Positions 35,505 through 46,906 of a stretch of DNA of 64,000 bases are shown here, in pieces. Source of the DNA: Adineta steineri (lineage: Eukaryota > Rotifera > Eurotatoria > Adinetida > Adinetidae); assembly GCA_905250115.1 (NCBI GenBank), contig CAJNOI010000014.1:168733-232732 (forward strand), written 5' to 3'. Under the pieces are notes generated by a model. It worked only from the letters and a program-made list of their open reading frames with translations. It had not been told where the DNA came from and ran no database searches. Both the position numbers and the translations under genes were made by a program. Position 1 is the stretch's first letter. Every line of letters starts with the position of its first letter.

Positions 35505-37781
35505 ATGCTAGGTGAACAATTAAATAGTGCGGAATCGCGTAGTCTTCTATCGGCTATTGATAAGATGCGCGAACTCTTACATGGAGAAAAGATTACCTTA
35601 CCGGAGATTGTAGTCGTTGGTGACCAATCTGTGGGCAAATCATCAGTATTGGAAGCTATATCTGGTGTTCAATTACCTCGGGCACAAAATATTTGTACTC
35701 GCTGTCCATTAGAATTGCGAATGAAAACAACTGAAGACAAGGAATATGCAATAATACGTGGCGCCGTTGGTTCTACTACCGAGAAACGTTTTGATGATCT
35801 AACAAAAATTGCCGATGAAGTTACTCGATTGACAGTGGAAATTGCCGGTAAAGGAGTCAATGTTAGTGCAAATCCGATTTATTTAACTGTATACAAACGT
35901 GATATTTTGTATGATTTAACTCTTATTGATTTACCAGGCATTACACGAAATGCATTACCAGGTCAAGCAGAAAATATTCATCAACAAATTTTGGATTTAA
36001 TCAATAAATATATTGAGCCGTCTACTGCGGTAAGCACATTTTTCTTTTCTTCTGAGTGAGTTAAATCCAGTTACCATCTTGAAGATGTGGATCAAGAGAT
36101 AGAATATTCACCCACACCTTGATATTATTTGAAGTATCGATTATGTTTGGTATATTTAGATTGTATTACACGTCATTCCAGCTTCAGTCGATTTTACAAC
36201 ATCAGAATCGATGAAACTTGCCAAAGTATTCGATCCATCATGTGAACGACAGTTAATTGGAGTTTCTAAAATTGACAAATACGATAAGGGTATTGCAGAA
36301 AAATTGCAAGGTCGCGGTCTAGGTTCTATGGAACTTCAATTAGGGTGCGTTGCAGTACTCAATCGAAATCAAAATGAGATCGATCAGAATATTTCATTCG
36401 ACGAGATGAAACAACGTGAAGAGCGATTCTTTATTGATAATAAACAAGCATTTGAGCATCTTCCGGATGAATTCAAAGGTAGTAAACAATTAGTTAGACG
36501 TCTTGCTACCATACAACAAGAGCGTATCCGTTCAACATTTCCGGATATTATCAAAAGATTAAGAAAACAAATAGCTGAAAAAAAGGCTCAACTGAAAAAG
36601 ATCCCAGCTTCGATGAATACAGAAAGTGAATGTTGGACTACTTTTCAATCAATGATTAATATCTATCGGGAGAGTATTTCTGACAATGTAAAAGGTGAGT
36701 ACGGTCAAGTTGCATCGATTAATATCACCAATGTACCTACCACATCCAAGAATGTAAAAGACGAATCCGACAGTGATATCAATTTCAATTTTACGCTTTT
36801 CGAATCTGATGAAGGATCACTTTCAAACGAAGACGAAGATCATATCGCGTATCATATTTATCATTTACAACTCGAGTTTCAAAAGGAATGTAGAAATAGC
36901 TTTACAGATTTTTTTTCAAGCAACTATCAAAAAGTCGTGCTTCGTGAAATTGATCGAACTGCTGGTGTTTCTCTACCAAATTTTCCTAGTTACCAGATCA
37001 TTGTCGGGCTCTTCAGAAAAGAATTACAGAAATTGCCAGATTGCTGTCATGAATTGGTGGAGAAGATACATGAGTATATGTCCAAATGCTTGCTACAATT
37101 ATTCGATGAGGCATTTAGTAACGTTTATCGTCGTCTGAAAGATCGATTAAAAGAAGTTGTCATTAAACAGCTTAATGACGTTAAAGAAAAATTATCGGAG
37201 CGTGTCTTGGAAATACTTGATACGGAACGACGTGTATTTACACTGAATCACTATTACATGGACACGATAAATAAATTGAAGGAGAAGAACAAAGAGGAAA
37301 GTGATGACCATCAAGCATCAGTTAAAGCATCATTAACTCCAATGGCTAAAAATTCTATGAATACAACTGCTTATGCACCTGTATCGAATGAAGCTCAAGC
37401 AGCAAACGACATTCAAATTGCACTACATTCATACTCCAAAGTAAAATATTCCTACTAATTCTGGACAGACTATGTTTACACTATGGCTTCTTAAAACTAA
37501 TCTATTTCAAATAGAATATTCAATAAAAGATTCATTAAGTTTTCTTTCTCGTTTAGGTGGTGGAAAAGCGTATGACTGATACAATTGCACAAACGTGTTA
37601 CTATCATTTCATTACGCAATGTGCCTTAAAAATGGATCAACACTTGGTTGCTTCTATGCCTTCGTCGCAGCTGGTTCAGTACATGCGTGAACCTTACGCA
37701 CAAACCAATCTGCGTAATAAGCTGACACATAGCATTCAAGCTTATGAAGAAGCATTGAATGTTGGTCTAGCATACATGTAA
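35505..37781 (+). CDS. Mx/dynamin-like large GTPase
   Basis: Exons 35505-36029, 36160-37440 and 37557-37781 give 676 residues, close to vertebrate Mx proteins. The GTPase domain shows G1 GDQSVGKSS (about residues 45-53), a G2-region PRAQNICTRCP, G3 DLPG (followed by ITR), and SKID in the G4 position. The stalk carries long helical stretches. The last exon encodes a GTPase effector domain (VVEKRMTDTIAQ...ALNVGL). There is no pleckstrin-homology domain or proline-rich tail, which separates it from classical dynamins. Such proteins oligomerise on membranes or nucleoprotein complexes. Some vertebrate relatives are interferon-induced antiviral factors, but a membrane-remodelling role is equally possible here. 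The stop codon TAA overlaps a telomere-like hairpin, and the first intron contains another. Confidence 0.8.
36082..36120. repeat. Small telomere-like inverted repeat in Mx-like intron 1
   Basis: GAAGATGTGGATCAAG on the left and TTCACCCACACCTTGAT on the right. The arms also share CAAG/CTTG extensions. Lies inside the 130 bp intron 36030-36159. Confidence 0.6.
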
Positions 37782-37830
37782 GGGTGTGGGTGTGAATGTC
37801 ATCTTCGCCCAAGTCACATCCACCCTTTCT
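37780..37830. repeat. Telomere-like inverted repeat overlapping the Mx-like stop codon
   Basis: AAGGGTGTGGGTGTGA (37780-37795) and TCACATCCACCCTT (37815-37828). The stop codon TAA (37779-37781) is made partly from the first bases of the left arm. Confidence 0.75.
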
Positions 37831-38055
37831 TATGTATTCAATACTATATATATTCACAACTTTTAACGTCACTACCATGTGACGTAAAGAAAATTTTTCA
37901 ATGACTTCTTTTATTTCTGTAAACAACACACAATAAAAAGAATTCGTTTTTTTCGATTGTTTTCATAGTAACACAGAATAGAAATAAGATCGTGTGTAAA
38001 AAAACGATTGTTAATCGCATTTTTTCATCTAACAGAATTTTTAAATCAATCACAT

Positions 38056-40194
38056 ATGGGTGCTGAAAATTCAGTAAATAATAAAAATACGAATCAATCA
38101 CTTACAACTTTAGAACATGGTCTTGAACAACGTCGTACTATTAGTCAAAAAGTTCGAAATTCTATCGTTATTTGTTTAAACACGAATACTGATGGTAAAA
38201 CCAAAGATTGGCAACGAACTATTGCAGAATTACAACATACAGTGCACAATTGTGTAACATTTTCAGATAATGATCAATGCATTAAATTTACTCAAACTCT
38301 TGATGATCTTAAAGCATGTGTCGTTATCTTCGGATCAGTTGGACAACAATTTTTATCACGTATACATAATATATCTCAAGTTGAATCAATTTTTATCTTT
38401 TGTGACAATAAACAACGTTATGAATCTTTAACTAAAGTTTGGTCAAAAATCAAAGGTATTTTTACAGACACTACACTTATCTGTGAAGCATTAAAACAAA
38501 CAATTCAACATTGTGAACAAAATGCTCTACCACTTAGTTTTATCCCTTCAACTAAAAATCTTGATCAATTAGATATTTCATTCGTATATACACATTTCAT
38601 TAAAGAAATTATCCTAACAAGTCATTTCGGCGATGAAAATATCAAAGAATTTACTGCGTATTGTCGTGAATTATTTGCAGATAATGAAGAAGAATTAACT
38701 GATGTTAAAGAATTCGAAAGCAAATATCGTCAAGAAACACCTATATGGTGGTATAAGAAACATTGTTTCATAAATCCAATGCTTAACTGTGCATTACGAT
38801 CAATGAATGGAGATCTTCTAACACGTATGGGATTTTTTATTGCTGATCTTCATCAACAAATCGAACAATCTAAAAGTGATTCATCATCTTCAACAAATTT
38901 AAAAGTTTACTATGGACAAGGTTTAACTAAAAATGATTTTGAACAATTAAAAAAAAGTCGAGGTGGATTAATTTCATTTAATAGTTTCTTATTAACCAAT
39001 AAGAATTTAACAAGTTCACTTAATTTTGCAGAAGATATTTCAGCACGAAGTGATTTAGTAGGAATTATGTTTGTTATGAATATTGATCCTTCTCAATCAA
39101 GTAATTATTCTGAAATCAAAGATGAGATCTTATTTTCAATTGGTACAATATTTCGAATTAATGATATCAAACGATTAACATCAAGTAATCGACTTCAAGA
39201 AGTACATTTAAGTCTTATCAATGAAAAAGATAAAGATCATATTGCATTAATGAATTACATTCGACAAGAAAATAATTCAGAGAAAGACGGATGGTATCGA
39301 TTTGGTGCAGTTTTAATTAAAATGAATCGTTTTGATAAAGCTGAACAAGTGTATCAGTTACTATTAGAAGAAACGAAAGATATGAATAAAAAAGCATCGA
39401 TTTATGAACAACTCGGCTGGATTGAAGATAAACAAGAAAAATATTCTGAAGCAATAATATTTTATGAAAAAGCGTTAATAATCTATCAGCAAAATCCAGC
39501 AATTAATCAACTTGATTTAGCAAATTTATATTATAGTATTGCAACGGCTTATTCCAAAATTGAAAATTCTTCAAAAGCACTTTTATCTCATAAAGAAGCT
39601 TTAAAAATTCGTGAACAATTACTTCCTTCTGATCATTTAGATTTAGCCAAATCTTATGGGAATATTGGTTTATTATATGTCGATGCGAATGATTCTCCTA
39701 CAGCATTGTCATATTTTGAAAAAGAATTTGCAATTAATCAGAAATTTCTTCCTCCAAATCATCCGGACTTAGTTGTTGCTTTAATGGATATTGGTGTATT
39801 GTCCTATAATACTGATAATTGTACGAAAGCATTAGCTTCGTTTGAAAAAGCACTTGAAATTCGACAAAAAATACTTCCTGATAATGATCTTGGTTTAGTA
39901 GAATCGTATAACAATATCGGTTTAGTATATAATCGTATGTCTGATCAACCAAAAGCACTTTTAAATCATGAAAAAGCTCTTGCAATTCGAGAAAAAGTAT
40001 TACCAAAAAATCATCCTGATTTAGGTGAATCTTACAATAATATCGGTGTAACCTATGAAAATATGAATAATCATACGAAAGCTTGTTCATTTCTGGAACG
40101 TGCGATTGAAGTTGGACTATGTTCACTTTCAGCGGATGATCCAATTTTACAGTTACGAAAAGATAATCTTGAACGTGTAAAGGAGAAATTGTAA
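38056..40194 (+). CDS. ADP-ribosyltransferase-like protein with C-terminal TPR repeats
   Basis: 712 residues from the ATG at 38056. The frame upstream has only a TTG, and the N-terminus MGAENS could be myristoylated. Residues about 35-185 form an N-terminal domain seen with this architecture. Residues about 250-400 resemble the R-S-E class of arginine-type ADP-ribosyltransferases: VYYGQGL at the first motif, ISFNSFLLT at the second, KDEILFSIG at the third. The usual Arg of the first motif is Tyr here and the first Glu of ExE is Lys, so catalysis may be lost or altered. Residues about 410-700 are kinesin-light-chain-type tetratricopeptide repeats, with recurring A-x-x-Y-x-N-I-G and F-E-K-A-L-x-I-R units. 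Intronless. The ART-TPR fusion is strongly amplified in bdelloid rotifers. Role unknown, possibly signalling or defence. Confidence 0.8.
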   Translation: MGAENSVNNKNTNQSLTTLEHGLEQRRTISQKVRNSIVICLNTNTDGKTKDWQRTIAELQHTVHNCVTFSDNDQCIKFTQTLDDLKACVVIFGSVGQQFLSRIHNISQVESIFIFCDNKQRYESLTKVWSKIKGIFTDTTLICEALKQTIQHCEQNALPLSFIPSTKNLDQLDISFVYTHFIKEIILTSHFGDENIKEFTAYCRELFADNEEELTDVKEFESKYRQETPIWWYKKHCFINPMLNCALRSMNGDLLTRMGFFIADLHQQIEQSKSDSSSSTNLKVYYGQGLTKNDFEQLKKSRGGLISFNSFLLTNKNLTSSLNFAEDISARSDLVGIMFVMNIDPSQSSNYSEIKDEILFSIGTIFRINDIKRLTSSNRLQEVHLSLINEKDKDHIALMNYIRQENNSEKDGWYRFGAVLIKMNRFDKAEQVYQLLLEETKDMNKKASIYEQLGWIEDKQEKYSEAIIFYEKALIIYQQNPAINQLDLANLYYSIATAYSKIENSSKALLSHKEALKIREQLLPSDHLDLAKSYGNIGLLYVDANDSPTALSYFEKEFAINQKFLPPNHPDLVVALMDIGVLSYNTDNCTKALASFEKALEIRQKILPDNDLGLVESYNNIGLVYNRMSDQPKALLNHEKALAIREKVLPKNHPDLGESYNNIGVTYENMNNHTKACSFLERAIEVGLCSLSADDPILQLRKDNLERVKEKL

Positions 40195-40660
40195 TTTTTT
40201 TCAAGAAGAATAAAGAAGTTTGAGACATTGAAAAAAACATCGATTTATTTTACTTTTGTCACATATTAAACGCATCCATCGACTACAAAGAAAGTAAACT
40301 TGTTTTGCATTCATGGAAACATGTGCTCTCTTTGATTTGTATAGTCGTTAAATGTTTACGCGTATTTCACCGTTCTTTTTTCCATTCTTGTCTGAGTGCG
40401 TATCGCGCCGAGAATATCTCTAGTTTTTCCCATGAATCACTAGATAATGTTAACATTAGTATAATAGTTATAAATAATTTTTTATTATACTCCTTTATTC
40501 TTTTTCTCTCTGTTCTTCCGAGTTTTTTTTATTACTTCTTATCTTTTTCTTCATATACGGAAAACCCTTATCTATCGTGCACATGTCACCATTTAAAGGA
40601 ATAAATAAATATTTGACTTCCATATAAAAAGAGCATACACATTATAAATAACAATTATCA
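40195..40660. other. Intergenic region
   Basis: Between the ART-TPR and ERMP1-like genes. No gene supported. Confidence 0.4.
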
Positions 40661-43331
40661 ATGAATGAAATAGTAGAAGAAACTGTTTTCATATCCCAAG
40701 TTTCAAATACGAAACATATTCATCGTCAATCCCATAATAATCAACATCTCAAAGAATTTATTCTATGGTTTGTTTTATTAATTTGTCTTTTACTTCTTGC
40801 TGGTCCATTTGCACATCATCTGTCCTATTCTGTACCAACAGTAAAAACACGAACAATTGCACGTCATGTATTTAGTGAAGAACGTGCTCTTGATTATTTA
40901 ATTAATTTAACTCAATATGGATCAAGAGTAAGTAATACACGTGGAAATATTGATGCACGTGATTATCTTATTTCACAAATAAAACATATTTGTTCACTAA
41001 GTAAAAGCCATATTCAATGTGAACTTGATCTTCAAAATTTTACTGATTCTCAACACAATCAATTACAAAATATTCTTGTTCGTGTATCAAATTCAATTCA
41101 AAAATCTCAAAATATACCGAGCCTAATGTTAGCTGCTCATTACGATTCAGGTACGTATGTTTAGAAATTGAATCATTTGATGTAAAACTCTTTTGTTTCT
41201 GCTTTAATAGTGGAATTTAGTCCTGGAGCTGCTGATGATGGTTCGGGTGTTGTTATTATACTTGAACTTTTATCAAATTTAATTAATGATTTAACAATAG
41301 ATTTTTCTAATGTTCACTTAATTATACTATTTACAAATGCCGAAGAATCAGGATTACAAGGTGCACTGGCATTTATTACTAATCTTCGTTGGCGCTCTAA
41401 TGTTCGCCATTTTCTTAATATTGATTCAGTCCGTTGCACTGAACCAGCTAATCTAATGCGAACAACATCATCACAGGTATTTTTTTTCAGTCTAATTGAC
41501 GTTGTACGAATTGTTTTTGTAGCTTGTCATGGATTATAGTCGAGTGACAAGACCACGTACGAATGTAATTCTACAGAAAACTTCAACGTGGTTTGGATTT
41601 AATACTGATTATGATGCTTTCAAATACAATGGTTTTCGATTAGGATACGAATTCGGTTTCTATCTTGATGGTTACACATATCATACACCACTAGATCATC
41701 CATCAACATTTAAACAAGGTGTTATTCAAGATCTTGGTGAAAATCTTATTATTTTGATTCGTAACATACTTCTTGAAAATAATCAGCAGATAGCCGATAA
41801 ATACGATCCTGATCCTTTAATTTATTTTGATATTCTTAGTCGACATTTGATAATATATAAACTATCGACATCAATATTAATTCAAAAAATTTTAATTGTA
41901 TTAATTATTATTATTGGTATAATTCGAATTATATTCGATCATATATATCATCGAAAACAAAATTTCTCATGTAATGGTTTTCATTGTATTTATTTTCAAT
42001 TTAAAAATCCATTGACTATTCGTATTCTTTCTATTATTATATATTCGATTTCTAATATTCTATCTATGATTATTGGTCTTCTATTTTCATTGCTTTTAGC
42101 ATGTATGATATCAATAATTCAACCTGCTTCATGGTATGGTAATTCAACATTAGCCATATTTCTTTTTAGTTTACCATGTTTAATTGGTTTTATTATTTTT
42201 CGATACTTATTCGATCTATTACATGGTCGTATTCTTCGAAAATCTTCTCAAAACTCAAATGAAATTCATTTCGATTTTGAACAAAATTTTTCTGTTCTTA
42301 TCGTTTATAGTTTATCAATGATTATTTCAATTTATTCTAATTCTCAATACTTTTATATAACTCTTATTTGGTCAATATTTATTTGTCCATTATATCTTGT
42401 TCTTATTATTATTGAATTTATTCTTCATTGGAAACAAATCTTTGAAAAAAACGCTCATCAATTATATTTACCATTGTTAATATCTTTGTTTCCATTGATA
42501 CATACAATTGAAATAGTCAATCGAATACTTCGTATTTTTATTCCATTTGTATCACTACGATTTTCATTTGGATGGATACATCGTGGGAATATAATTATTT
42601 GTAGTATTGTTGTTATTCCTACACTATTTTTTCTTCCAATATTACAACGAACAAAACAATTTCTTCATTTAATAAGTATTCTTTTAATTAGTTTTTTTAT
42701 TGTTCTTATTGTTGCTTGTATCCGTCAACCATTTACGAAAAATCATCCAAATACGTTTTATGCTAAACATACATCAGAATCAATTTATAATGCAGAAACT
42801 TCAATGAATAATTCATTTGATGTTTCACTTATATCACAACAATCATCTATTACAGTTAATACATATCATGGTCTTGTTCTATCACCTATACTTGATCAAT
42901 TTTCAATTAAAAATGGTCATAAATTATATAATAAAACATGTTTTAGTTCAACAAATTGTACATTTGATGATAGTTTTAATCGTCAATTAGCTGTTGAACA
43001 TATTCAGATTGAATCAATAGACGAGAATTATTCAAATTATAGAATTCGAATTCAACATGTATTATCTTATAATATTCAAATTGCATCATTATGGAATATT
43101 GAATTAACTGTTCAAAATGAATTGGATATTCCAAGAAAAGAAACAATTATTGATATTAATCTACACTCAACAATATCTATATTCGAAATCGATATCAAAA
43201 TTCAACGATGTGAAATACATGATTCACCATTTTTATTATTATTTACTCGTTTAATGTCAAATATTGTACTTATGGGTGAAGGATTCTGTCATGCAATTGA
43301 TGATGATACTACACTTATTATTAATCGATAG
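40661..43331 (+). CDS. ERMP1-like endoplasmic-reticulum M28 metallopeptidase
   Basis: Exons 40661-41150, 41211-41476 and 41523-43331 give 854 residues. A TM segment near residues 30-50 (FILWFVLLICLLLL) anchors it. The luminal M28 peptidase domain shows all five zinc-ligand regions: His in AAHYDS, Asp in GAADDGSG, Glu pair in TNAEESG, Asp in LNIDS and His in YHTPLDH. The C-terminal two-thirds has about eight hydrophobic segments. A final soluble region follows, as in ERMP1/Fxna (human about 900 residues). The family works in ER proteostasis and, in rodents, ovarian follicle organisation. Confidence 0.85.
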
Positions 43332-44661
43332 AAATATTTTATTGATTAATCAGTTGTATTATTAAATGAATTTAAAATTCTTTTTTTTTGCTTCTGAATA
43401 TTGTTTATTGAACACCATGAGGAATAATAATATTGACTGCTAATGCAAGAGAAAAAATTCTTTTTTTTGAACAGTTTCTTCTTTGAAGATAATTGGATAA
43501 TTTATTGCATGGCAAATATATCATAACGAGAAAAATCTAGTAGAAAATCATAATTCTATCTTAAAATTTAAAAAAGATACACAAAGAGAAAGAGCGAATG
43601 CACTCCCCGTTTGATTCTATGAATATGTGAAAATACATTTTAGAATCTTTATCTATTTTATGAATACCGTTGAAAAAGTTATGTTAATCCTTTATTAAGT
43701 TAGTAAAATCATACAATAAGAGTAATCGTTTAAAACAATTTTATTATAATGATTTAATGTGTTTTCATTGCAGTTTATAGGGCTTTTATGTAACTTCAAA
43801 ATTTTAGACATTATGATTGGCTAGTCGTATAAATTTTTTTGTACCATTGTACTTTGAAAGATGGATTTATAGCGTACTTTCCAATTATCGAATGAGATCA
43901 ATATTGAAGTAATTATAGATCAGTCACTCAATCTTCTTTCTAACTCCCGATCCTAAATCCTGTGGCTTTTTAAAGTTAACTTCACGGTTGACGTTTACCA
44001 CAACTCATACATTTGAAGTTGCGGATGTCAATATTTTGATACTGATTGACTACAGTTATTATCTGGAATAATCATATTCTGTCTCTAAAACGTTTTCTTC
44101 AAGTAATTCAGATTGTTACACAAAAGAAAACGAAGATTAAAATATATTATGCATATAGACAAATCTCGCGAGCACGTTTTTCGTTCTTTCTTCTTATTAG
44201 CTTCCAAAATAATACGGGATGCAAATGAAAAATATTTTTTAATGTTTCGATCACAAAAATAATCTATTACTTTCCATCTAGTCATTAATGTATTTATTTA
44301 CACCTTCTTTCTTATACTTTTTCAGTAACAAAATTATTCTTGCTTGTAATTCATTTTTTTTCCATCCGAATAATAAATTTACGATCAAGTTGATGAAATA
44401 TTTATATAAAAATAAAAGTTTCATAGTTAAATGTAGAATATCAGTATTGCAATAATTGTTTATCAAATATTGTAAAGATACTGATGATGAGGAATAGAAA
44501 GAAAAAAACATGAAATATGTCATTCTAACAATAATTCTAAAGGCAGTCTGCGCCTTACAATTATATAATGAATAATATGTGATGAGGATGCATTCTTTTG
44601 TAAATTTGATTACATTGAAATTTTACTGAACTGCTTCTCAACAAGAGTAAAAGATTTATCA
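43332..44661. other. Intergenic region
   Basis: AT-rich. Short overlapping frames on both strands at 44.0-44.5 kb look like noise. Confidence 0.45.
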
Positions 44662-44745
44662 AGTGTGGGTGAGGATCATAGATTCAAGATACCCACATTC
44701 TCACCCACGTCCATGGATTCAAGACACCCATATCCTCACCCACAG
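44662..44745. repeat. Telomere-like inverted-repeat element with internal duplication
   Basis: One G-rich arm, GTGTGGGTGAGGAT, followed by two C-rich arms, ACCCACATTCTCACCCACGT and ACCCATATCCTCACCCACA. Each is preceded by GATTCAAGA(T/C)A. The duplicated ATGGATTCAAGACACCC/ATAGATTCAAGATACCC unit shows that the right arm was copied in place. Confidence 0.75.
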
Positions 44746-44859
44746 CAATGTCTAAGGTTTATATTCTATAAACATGCTCTTTCGTTAATAATATTGAAAA
44801 CTATTTTACATTTTATTAAGATTTTTATATTGTTTTTTTTTGCGAGTAAAAGTATATAA

Positions 44860-44929
44860 AGGTGTATAGATTGAGACAACATTAGTAAAATAGGTATGAA
44901 AGAGAATAGAATAAAATATACCCACACCT
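44860..44929. repeat. Telomere-like inverted-repeat element (degenerate)
   Basis: AGGTGTATA on the left and TATACCCACACCT on the right, about 45 bp apart. The left arm has lost part of the GTGGG core. Confidence 0.5.
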
Positions 44930-45129
44930 GTTAAATTCATGCATCTCATTTTTTTTCTTCCTTTCTCTTCGAAAATAAATAACAGGTGAGTAGAAATGAA
45001 TTTACATACAAATCCTCCCACTATAGAGTTTATTTCACAAAGGGAAAAAATATATGTGGTTTATATAAAAGAAATATGTAAGATTAAGACATTCCATTTC
45101 ACTTTTACGAATTATTCTATACAGAAAAA
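44930..45129. other. 5' flank of the unknown ORF
   Basis: AT-rich, no feature recognised. Confidence 0.3.
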
Positions 45130-45732
45130 ATGTCCAAATATCGTTACATGCAACAACAATCAATTGAAGATGCTATGATGATGATTGATAGACAAGATTC
45201 AAATGGAGGAGAGAATCAAACTATTTTGTTCAACAATTTCCTATTAAATGATCTCGTGGATAATGTTAGATGTGTGCCCTTCGATAAAATTATCAACACA
45301 TATTTAGTAAATGATGGTAATAAATACAGATTTATCATTAAAACGAATGATATTCCATGGTTTTGTACTGCAGATCGAAGAACACTTCATGGTCGAACGA
45401 TTTTTACTTTTCGTTTTCCTACTTTAAGTGATCCTGATTCCTACGAAAAATTTGAATTAAAAAGCAATTCGCTTTTTATGCCGTCAGGAGGAATCTGGCA
45501 CGAAGTAGAGGGATGGTACGAATATACTGCATCTAATTTATCTTAATATCTTTATGATGTACTGTCTATTTCTGAATTACATATTGAACACTGTAGAACA
45601 AGAATTTTTGCCAACAAACAATACGAACGAACAGATATTGTATTCAATCTTGACAACACCAATCGACGAATCATATTGACATTTGAAGCTGGTGAACCTG
45701 CACGACCACATCAACAAGGAACATCGTATTGA
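45130..45732 (+). pseudogene. Unrecognised protein gene interrupted by an in-frame stop
   Basis: ATG at 45130 opens 138 codons to a TAA at 45544-45546. The same frame then continues without interruption for another 61 codons to TGA at 45730-45732. Both halves have ordinary protein-like composition: WHEVEGWYEY just before the stop, then LHIEHCRTRI and NRRIILTFEAGEPARPH after it. This suggests one ~200-residue protein with a single nonsense change, a readthrough site, an unseen short intron, or a sequence error. No family recognised. Intronless otherwise. Confidence 0.5.
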
Positions 45733-46906
45733 TAAGAAGATACCATTCAAAAATCGAACAGCTTTCTCGATGTCTGTAACACTCTATTGTCTATCTTTCG
45801 TCTCGTATTCGAACTCGTCATACTCGATTACCTTTCGTGAAGTTTGATAGAAAAGAATTATTTTTGTCTTTATGTTTTTTTTCAATCGATCAATAAAGTA
45901 CGGATACACAAACAAGCAATTAAGCAAATAAATAATTTATTCTTGTGATGCTTCTCTTGACAACAAAAGAGGATTAACATTTCTTTGATAGATTGTAGAC
46001 TTTTTCATTCTGCATCTCATGATGTATTTCATTAAAAAGAAAAAAAGCATTTGACGTATATTGAAAACGACTTTTTCTCAAGATTGAAATTCGGTAGGTC
46101 TAAATAATGATCACTTTAAAAGCAATCTTAAATAAATTGTAAAACTTTTTACGCTGAATCTTGTGAAATGTTTGGTCTTTTTAATACAATTATTAAGACG
46201 TCATTTTTTAAGAGACTTTTTATTACCAAAGAAATGTTCTAATACGAAATATTTTTCTTTTATATAAACAAGAAGACATTACTATTAATAGCCAAAAAAT
46301 CTACTCATCAGAATCTAAAACTTTCACAGTTTCATAGCAAACTCGAAAAGTCTGTGTTTTGATTCTTTTTTTGTCTCTGTTTCTCTAGTTGAATGATCAA
46401 TAAAGCACTTTCTCTCATAAAAATCCTGCGGAAATTGCATATTTTACGCGCTAGAAAGTTACATGAAGTTATACCCATCCACACACTTTCTGTGTCCTCG
46501 CGACATCAAAACAATATAGAAATAATAAATTCAGAAGTATTTGTATGTTGTCTACCATTAGAATGTAATGTCCTTTTATCCATTCTGTAGTCTGACAATT
46601 AAATTTGACAAAATAAACAATCATTCACCATTCACTACTGCTTCAGTTTTTCTTCTGTTAATGTAAGAAGTCTTATATTCAAATTTCCTTTTTTTCTCGC
46701 CTGAAAATCAAACACTTCTATGATCAAACATCAATTCACTTATCCTGAAAGCTCTTAAATCAAACACATACAGGTATAAAAAGAAGAAGAAAATAAGTTC
46801 TATACTCACTCTAAAAATTAACACATTTAATTTCAGCTTACTCTGTGATTGAGTATTTCATTACACAAAGAAGAAAAAGAAGAAGCAACAATTGTATACT
46901 GATCAA
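45733..46906. other. Intergenic region
   Basis: Nothing supported beyond short AT-rich frames. Confidence 0.45.

Noticed and set aside
39734-40240. 168-codon minus-strand frame
   Set aside because: Antisense shadow of the TPR repeats.
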